Shown here in pieces: positions 34,045 to 38,127 of a DNA stretch of 38,127 bases (positions within the stretch are counted from its first letter, which is position 1; the number at the start of each line of letters is the position of its first letter). The position numbers and the translations under genes were made by a program. The stretch is from the NCBI GenBank assembly GCA_014379905.1, contig JACMKX010000002.1, positions 1 through 38,127 on the forward strand, read 5' to 3'. The notes under the pieces are model-generated. The model worked only from the letters and a program-made list of their open reading frames with translations, did no database searches and was not told the origin of the DNA. The DNA comes from Ferruginibacter sp. (GTDB lineage Bacteria; Bacteroidota; Bacteroidia; Chitinophagales; Chitinophagaceae).

Positions 34045-34896
34045 ATGAGCAACAAAATTTTAGTAACAGGTGCCACAGGCACTATTGGCAAAGCGGTTGT
34101 AAAAGCTTTACTACAGCAAAACAAATCATTTGTAGCTGCGGTACGAAATGCAGCAACAGCTTCAGAAAAATTAGGCAACGAGGTTGACCTGGTTACATTC
34201 GATTTTGACGATCCTACTACTTTTGAAGCCGCCACTAATGGAGTAGATAAAGTGTTTCTTTTAGGGCCGCCGCTTGTGCTAACCCTCGATAAATTACTTA
34301 CGCCCTTTATTGATTTTTTAAATACAAAAGGCATCAAAAGAGTGGTGTATGTTGGTGCACTTGGCATGGAGAAATTAACAGACCTTCCATTTCATGTAAA
34401 CATCATACAAAAACTTAAAGACGAAAGTTTTGATTACACCATTTTAAAACCTTCTTTTTTTGCACAGAATTTTAAAAATTATGAATGGGAAAATATAACG
34501 CAAAGAAACATCACTTTTACTCCCGCAGGCAATGGTAAAGTCGGTTTTGTTGATGTAAACGATATCGCATTGGTTGCCATAAAAGTATTAACGGAAGATG
34601 GTCATTCAGGCAAAGAGTATGATATTACCGGGCCGGAAACTCTTTCTTATACAGATGCAGCATCTATACTTTCAGCGGTAACAAATAAAAAAATATTTTA
34701 CCCCAATCCTACACCTGAAGAATACACCGATGCTTTAAAAAATGCAGGTGCTCCTCATTTTGTTGCACCTTATATGGTAAGTGTTTACGCTCTTATTGCA
34801 AACAATAATGTAAACGTTATTTCTCCAGTAGTAGAAGAACTTACCGGCAAAAAACCCACTTCGTTAAGGGAAGTCCTTCAAGCAGATTTTAGTTAG
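34045..34896 (+). CDS. NmrA-like NAD(P)-binding oxidoreductase
   Basis: 283 residues of the atypical short-chain dehydrogenase (NmrA/QOR2-like) type. The nucleotide-binding motif is GATGTIG at residues 8-14 of ILVTGATGTIGKAV, and VRNAAT follows the second strand. Further family segments are GVDKVFLLGPP, RVVYVGALGM, YTILKPSFFAQNF and ITGPETLSYTDAASIL. It lacks a typical YxxxK pair. Related proteins reduce quinones or act as redox sensors. The divergent HxlR gene probably controls it in response to quinones or electrophiles (inference). Confidence 0.87.
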   Translation: MSNKILVTGATGTIGKAVVKALLQQNKSFVAAVRNAATASEKLGNEVDLVTFDFDDPTTFEAATNGVDKVFLLGPPLVLTLDKLLTPFIDFLNTKGIKRVVYVGALGMEKLTDLPFHVNIIQKLKDESFDYTILKPSFFAQNFKNYEWENITQRNITFTPAGNGKVGFVDVNDIALVAIKVLTEDGHSGKEYDITGPETLSYTDAASILSAVTNKKIFYPNPTPEEYTDALKNAGAPHFVAPYMVSVYALIANNNVNVISPVVEELTGKKPTSLREVLQADFS

Positions 34897-34909
34897 CCGT
34901 GGAATCTAT

Positions 34910-34945
34910 AAAGCCCTCACATTTTTAAATTGTCAGGGTTTTATA
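34910..34945 (+). terminator. Intrinsic terminator after the reductase
   Basis: CCCTCACA (34914-34921) pairs with TGTCAGGG (34931-34938) with one mismatch, followed by TTTTATACTTTTT. It lies 18 bp after the stop codon. Confidence 0.55.
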
Positions 34946-34955
34946 CTTTTTATTT

Positions 34956-35014
34956 CGGCAGGATTTTCGCCGGCAAAATATTTAAAGATTAACCCTGTCG
35001 GCGAAACCCTGCCG
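34956..35014. repeat. Long imperfect inverted repeat
   Basis: CGGCAGGATTTTCGCCGGC (34956-34974) is matched by the reverse complement of GTCGGCGAAACCCTGCCG (34997-35014), with one indel and two mismatches and a 22-nt loop, followed by seven As. It may be a second terminator or a REP-like palindromic element. Confidence 0.6.
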
Positions 35015-35097
35015 TAAAAAAAGTTAATATTACTACACATAATCCTGCAGCGACCTTTTCAGATGTATCCATTCAATCAATTGCTTTTTGAGAAAGT

Positions 35098-35136
35098 ATG
35101 TTACTAATACTCAGGAAAGGATGGTACTAATACTCA
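35098..35136. repeat. 16-bp direct repeat, 23-bp period
   Basis: ATGTTACTAATACTCA (35098-35113) recurs as ATGGTACTAATACTCA (35121-35136), 15 of 16 identical. The TGAGTAT word is also found at the HxlR operator (TTGAGTATC, 34003-34011), so this may be a leftover regulator-binding site. Confidence 0.55.
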
Positions 35137-35880
35137 ACAAGTCTCCTTGTCTTTATCATCAGCGATAAAACCGGCAATTTGAAAATGACCTTATTTACTG
35201 AAAAAATAAGACTTGCCCCATTCAAAATTTCGTGCCGTATTCATTTCAACAAACTGTTTCGCAACTTCATACGGGTTTCTTGTAGAAAAGTAAAAAAATC
35301 GTTTCATGGTCCATTGAATAATTTTCTATATTTTTTGTCGTATTTCTGTCCGCACACTCTCTGGTCTTTAGCCAAAGGTTGTAATTCCACATTGTTTAGC
35401 TGCAAAGGCCTTGTATAAATCATTGAATAATTGTGCTTGTCCGCAGCTTTTCATTCCAGCTCCTGCTTCAACTTGTTTCACATTATTAAACTTACCATCC
35501 CACGTATATCAAGTCATTTTGTTATAACCAATAGTTCTTGTCATTCTGTGAGTGATTGTTTGTTGTCCTTGAAAAAATGCTCCAATGAGACAGGTTGTTT
35601 ATTTTTCCAGGCCGGAGTTGTCTCCGGTCGGCATCCACCTGGAGAAGGTTAACAGCAATTATTTCGCATGCCAAGTAGTTGAATTAAGCATTTCTTTTTT
35701 ATCAAATTAGAGAGTCCCTCTGCATCCGGTTTAAAGAAGTCAATATTATCAGGCCTTATAAAAATTCAGCATTTCAACTTCATTTTATACTACTTTGGAA
35801 TAAGCCGGTGAAAGATTATTCATCTGCAACATGCAATTGCGACCCTTATAGTAAAAAGGTTCGTAAGGTCTCAATGGAGG
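35137..35880. other. Stretch without a supported gene
   Basis: Open frames on both strands are short and without recognisable motifs. A 38-codon minus-strand frame at 35191-35307 (MKRFFYFSTRNPYEVAKQFV) and, in a neighbouring frame nearby, the peptide QLIEWIHLKRSLQDYV look like debris of a decayed gene, but they cannot be assigned. No RNA gene was seen. Confidence 0.35.
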
Positions 35881-35883
35881 AAC

Positions 35884-36004
35884 GTGGGTGACAAGAGGGT
35901 GACCGGGAATGTTTTTCAACTGCGTGAGAATGGCCTAAACGACTCTTTCCCTTCATCACCTACCCCGGAGGCGGTGCATTCTCGGTCAGCCTCACAACAC
36001 CCAC
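35884..36004. repeat. Structured element with two nested stems
   Basis: GTGGGTG (35884-35890) pairs with CACCCAC (35998-36004). Inside it, GGGTGACCGGGAATG (35897-35911) pairs with CATTCTCGGTCAGCC (35977-35991) at 13 of 15 positions, with a symmetric 6-by-6 internal loop (ACAAGA/TCACAA) and a 65-nt apical loop. A 72-codon frame crosses it but has no family features, so an RNA structure or palindromic mobile remnant is more likely. Confidence 0.5.
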
Positions 36005-36081
36005 CTTGGCGTGTGCTGGTTGGGGGTATGGGTTTGAGACAGTTAGTGAACACCAACCGGCGAAAAGGGAATTCTGCACTA

Positions 36082-36113
36082 TTTGAATATTATCTTTTTT
36101 AGTGTAACTTTTG
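36082..36113 (+). promoter_or_regulatory. Probable promoter of the DoxX-like gene
   Basis: TTTG at 36082-36085 is a possible -33 element and AACTTTTG at 36106-36113 approximates the -7 box, with a 20-bp gap. It ends 15 bp before the ATG at 36129. Confidence 0.4.
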
Positions 36114-36128
36114 CGGCAAAAAGATGCC

Positions 36129-36923
36129 ATGAGTTATTTATTTAAAGCGGGCAGGATCACCTATGGGATTGGTCTTATTGCCTACGGGGTGCTTCAAATT
36201 TATTATAAAGATTTCCGGCGGAGTATTGTGCCGGCATGGCCGGGATGGATGCATACTATTATACCGGTGTATATTATTGGTGGTTTATTAATCCTTGCAG
36301 GACTTTTGATAAGTGGCGTGTTACCTGTTCAAAAGTCGACACTGCGCAACGTATTACTTGCTGCCGGCGGATTCTTTTTGCTTTGCTTCGTTTGCTTTCA
36401 TGTGCCGCTTAATCTATTTGTTAGCTCCAATTCACCCATCCACCTTGGGGTATGGGTTGATTCTTTAAAGGCCCTGGCATTTTGCGGCGGCGCTTTGATT
36501 TTGGTAAGTGTGCTTCCTTCGGATAGAACGAACAACAATTCCTTTTTATTCCTTGCAGGCCGTATCTTTTTTTCAACTACCATCATCTTATTTGGCGTCT
36601 CCCATTTTTACTACATTGATTTTGTTTCGCCGATGGTGCCCCGCTGGATTGGCATGCCCGTATTCTGGACACAATTTGCCGGCACCGCACTGATTGCATC
36701 CGGCACCTTTATCATCTTAAATATTGCATCACGCCCGGTTGCGCTGCTGCAGGCGCTTATGATTTTTTCCTGGCTTATCGTACTTCATATTCCTCGTGCC
36801 ATTGAAAACCCAGCAGCAAATAATGGGAATGAAATTGCAAGCGCCTTTGATGCACTGCTATTTACCGGTGTTGCCCTGCTGGTAGCTTACCGCAGAAGCA
36901 AATATTTCAAATCAGTCGTATAA
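36129..36923 (+). CDS. Duplicated DoxX-like membrane protein
   Basis: 264 residues from the ATG at 36129; a TTG six codons upstream overlaps the promoter and is rejected. It has about eight hydrophobic helices in two similar halves. AGRITYGIGLIAYGVLQIYY with IVPAWPGW corresponds to AGRIFFSTTIILFGVSHFYY with MVPRWIGM. Each half resembles a four-helix DoxX-like unit. It is located in the inner membrane. DoxX relatives are linked to quinone or oxidative metabolism, but no specific role can be given. Confidence 0.75.
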   Translation: MSYLFKAGRITYGIGLIAYGVLQIYYKDFRRSIVPAWPGWMHTIIPVYIIGGLLILAGLLISGVLPVQKSTLRNVLLAAGGFFLLCFVCFHVPLNLFVSSNSPIHLGVWVDSLKALAFCGGALILVSVLPSDRTNNNSFLFLAGRIFFSTTIILFGVSHFYYIDFVSPMVPRWIGMPVFWTQFAGTALIASGTFIILNIASRPVALLQALMIFSWLIVLHIPRAIENPAANNGNEIASAFDALLFTGVALLVAYRRSKYFKSVV

Positions 36924-37201
36924 CGTTCAGATGCCATTTAGGCCGAGCCAATGAAAGCTTAGAACAAAAAGAAATTGTATCATATAATTACGGCTAACGT
37001 TTTGCATTTGCGATAGTACAGGGAATTCATTGCTGGTCCTACCCCGGTGGATATGCTGAAAAGAAATTTGATCATGAGTTTAACGAAAAGTTATTTAGGA
37101 ATAGTCCAGCCCAAACCAAAGTTGCCAGGTTGCAGCTGAAGTACATTGTCGAGCCATGTATTTGGCCGATGCATTGTTGTATGCTGTGCTTTTTACGTTC
37201 T
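36924..37201. other. Intergenic stretch with repeat-like words
   Basis: No gene is supported. It contains TAACGTT followed by Bacteroidota intergenic-repeat-like text twice (TATAACGTTCAGATGCC near 36920 and CGGCTAACGTTTTGCATTTG near 36988). These are direct copies of a short word. They do not fit the core-site consensus of an integron attC. Confidence 0.4.
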
Positions 37202-38127
37202 TTAATTGTTAATTTCCATTATTAACTTCTTTCCTCTTGTTTCATTTTTTTCTAAAATTGCATGTGCTTTTGCAACAGTTTCAACCTCAAGGTTTCCAAT
37301 GATATTTACCGGAGTTTTTGGTATCAAATTATTTTCAAAATAACTTTTAAGTAGCGTAAGCCTGTTGTTGTAATATTTTAATTTCTCATTATCTCCCTCA
37401 ATACCATATACATAATTAGAAATGTTTATTATCGTTACTCCTTTATCAAATAATAACTCTCTTGCACTTTCTGTAGTTAAAAAAGCTATATCCGCATATG
37501 TGGCATTAATTTTTATTATTTCCGCACAAAGGTCTGACATTTCTTTGCCTACTGTGTCTATGCAAAAATCCATTTTGTCATTTTGATTTAAGGTAAATAA
37601 CTTTTCTGCAATGTTTTCATCATTGTAGTTAATGATATTTTCGCTACGAAGTCCGTAAGAAATTATTTTTTGTTTACTTTCTTTATTTCCGGCAGTTGTA
37701 TATATTTTATTGAATCCTTTTTGAACTAAAAGCCTAATTATCATACTTCCAACACCACCTGCTCCTCCAGTTATAAATACACTATTTCCATTAGTTATTT
37801 TACATTTTTCAATTGCCTGAATAGATGTTAGTCCAACCAAAGACACGGCTGCGGCGTGATTAAAGTCAAGATTACTTGGTTTATGAGCGATTATTGTTGC
37901 GGGTACTACTATGTATTCTGCATATGCACCATTACTCCCAAGATTACTTACATAACCGTAGACTTCATCTTCTACATTAAAACCGGTTACCGATGGATGT
38001 ACTTCAACGATTATACCTGACATTTCTCGTCCAAGTATTACAGATTTCAAAAGTTTACTTTCCGAGGATCCTTTTCGCATTTGGAAGTCTATGGGATTAA
38101 AAGCTGCGGACCTTATTTTTATTTTTA
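37202..38127 (-). CDS. Quinone-oxidoreductase-like dehydrogenase (5' end beyond window)
   Basis: The frame is open to the right edge. Beyond the first internal ATG (38080) it still reads IKIRSAAFNPIDFQMRKGSS, the conserved N-terminal part of medium-chain reductases, so the true start lies outside. It includes GREMSGIIVEV, the GroES-like AYAEYIVVPA, and the Rossmann motif FITGGAGGVGSMIIRLL. Zinc ligands are not evident, as in the zinc-independent quinone oxidoreductase/crotonyl-CoA reductase-like group. It probably reduces quinones or enones with NADPH. About 308 codons are visible. The gene is more AT-rich than its neighbours, which may reflect a different origin. Confidence 0.85.
   Translation of the reverse strand, partial: KIKIRSAAFNPIDFQMRKGSSESKLLKSVILGREMSGIIVEVHPSVTGFNVEDEVYGYVSNLGSNGAYAEYIVVPATIIAHKPSNLDFNHAAAVSLVGLTSIQAIEKCKITNGNSVFITGGAGGVGSMIIRLLVQKGFNKIYTTAGNKESKQKIISYGLRSENIINYNDENIAEKLFTLNQNDKMDFCIDTVGKEMSDLCAEIIKINATYADIAFLTTESARELLFDKGVTIINISNYVYGIEGDNEKLKYYNNRLTLLKSYFENNLIPKTPVNIIGNLEVETVAKAHAILEKNETRGKKLIMEINN

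Noticed and set aside
35179..35418. 79-codon plus-strand frame
   Set aside because: It has no recognisable features and lies in gene debris.
35884..36102. 72-codon plus-strand protein
   Set aside because: It spans the nested inverted repeats and shows no domain, ribosome site or convincing start.
36988..37010. Integron attC-like site (GGCTAAC)
   Set aside because: It does not fit the RYYYAAC/GTTRRRY core sites, and there is no integrase or cassette array.

Overview
The window looks like a chromosomal segment of a Bacteroidota bacterium, most likely close to Chitinophagaceae. The signs are SusC/TonB-type receptors paired with lipoproteins, a GloVer-repeat secreted protein, Reg_prop/Y_Y_Y sensor kinases with LytTR response regulators, TPR-HTH regulators, TAnnTTTG-like -7 promoter elements and AT-rich leaders without strong Shine-Dalgarno sequences. 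No rRNA, tRNA, CRISPR array, phage or intact insertion sequence was seen.

Layout. (1) 1-10432 is a LytTR two-component block: a GloVer-repeat protein running off the left edge (-), a lipoprotein serine hydrolase (+), a large propeller sensor kinase (-), and a divergent operon of an SBP_bac_3 sensor with a degenerate kinase domain plus two LytTR regulators (+). Three intergenic sites in this block carry GTTAA-containing half-sites repeated at exactly 21 bp, the layout expected for LytTR binding, so the block may form one local regulon. (2) 10419-16225 holds a V4R hybrid kinase, a split-transketolase subunit, a frameshifted secreted protein, a decayed ParE-type toxin-antitoxin pair and galE. 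(3) 16340-32176 looks like a phosphorus-acquisition region: PiT transporter and DUF47 partner, a deleted phosphate-selective-porin-like remnant, a TonB receptor with beta-helix lipoprotein, a small lipoprotein, a transglutaminase-like protein, a membrane TPR-HTH regulator, and an operon of TonB receptor, unknown lipoprotein and beta-propeller phytase. Intergenic regions here carry 7-bp GTAACAT/GTAATAA-like units repeated every 11 bp, the geometry of PhoB/PhoP boxes. Three of them share the exact decamer GGTAATAATT. (4) 32177-38127 is looser accessory sequence: small hypotheticals, a frameshifted remnant, an HxlR regulator divergent from an NmrA-like reductase, 1.2 kb without a supported gene but with several inverted and direct repeats, a duplicated DoxX-like membrane protein, and a quinone-oxidoreductase gene running off the right edge.

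Working together: the two most interesting systems are the LytTR circuit (one intact kinase, one apparent pseudokinase, two regulators, shared 21-bp operators) and a probable Pho regulon tying phosphate import, two TonB uptake loci, a phytase and possibly a small RNA to a common operator. Both are inferred from sequence patterns and have not been tested. Four coding remnants look like single-base deletions or internal deletions, so assembly indels should be excluded before calling them biological decay.
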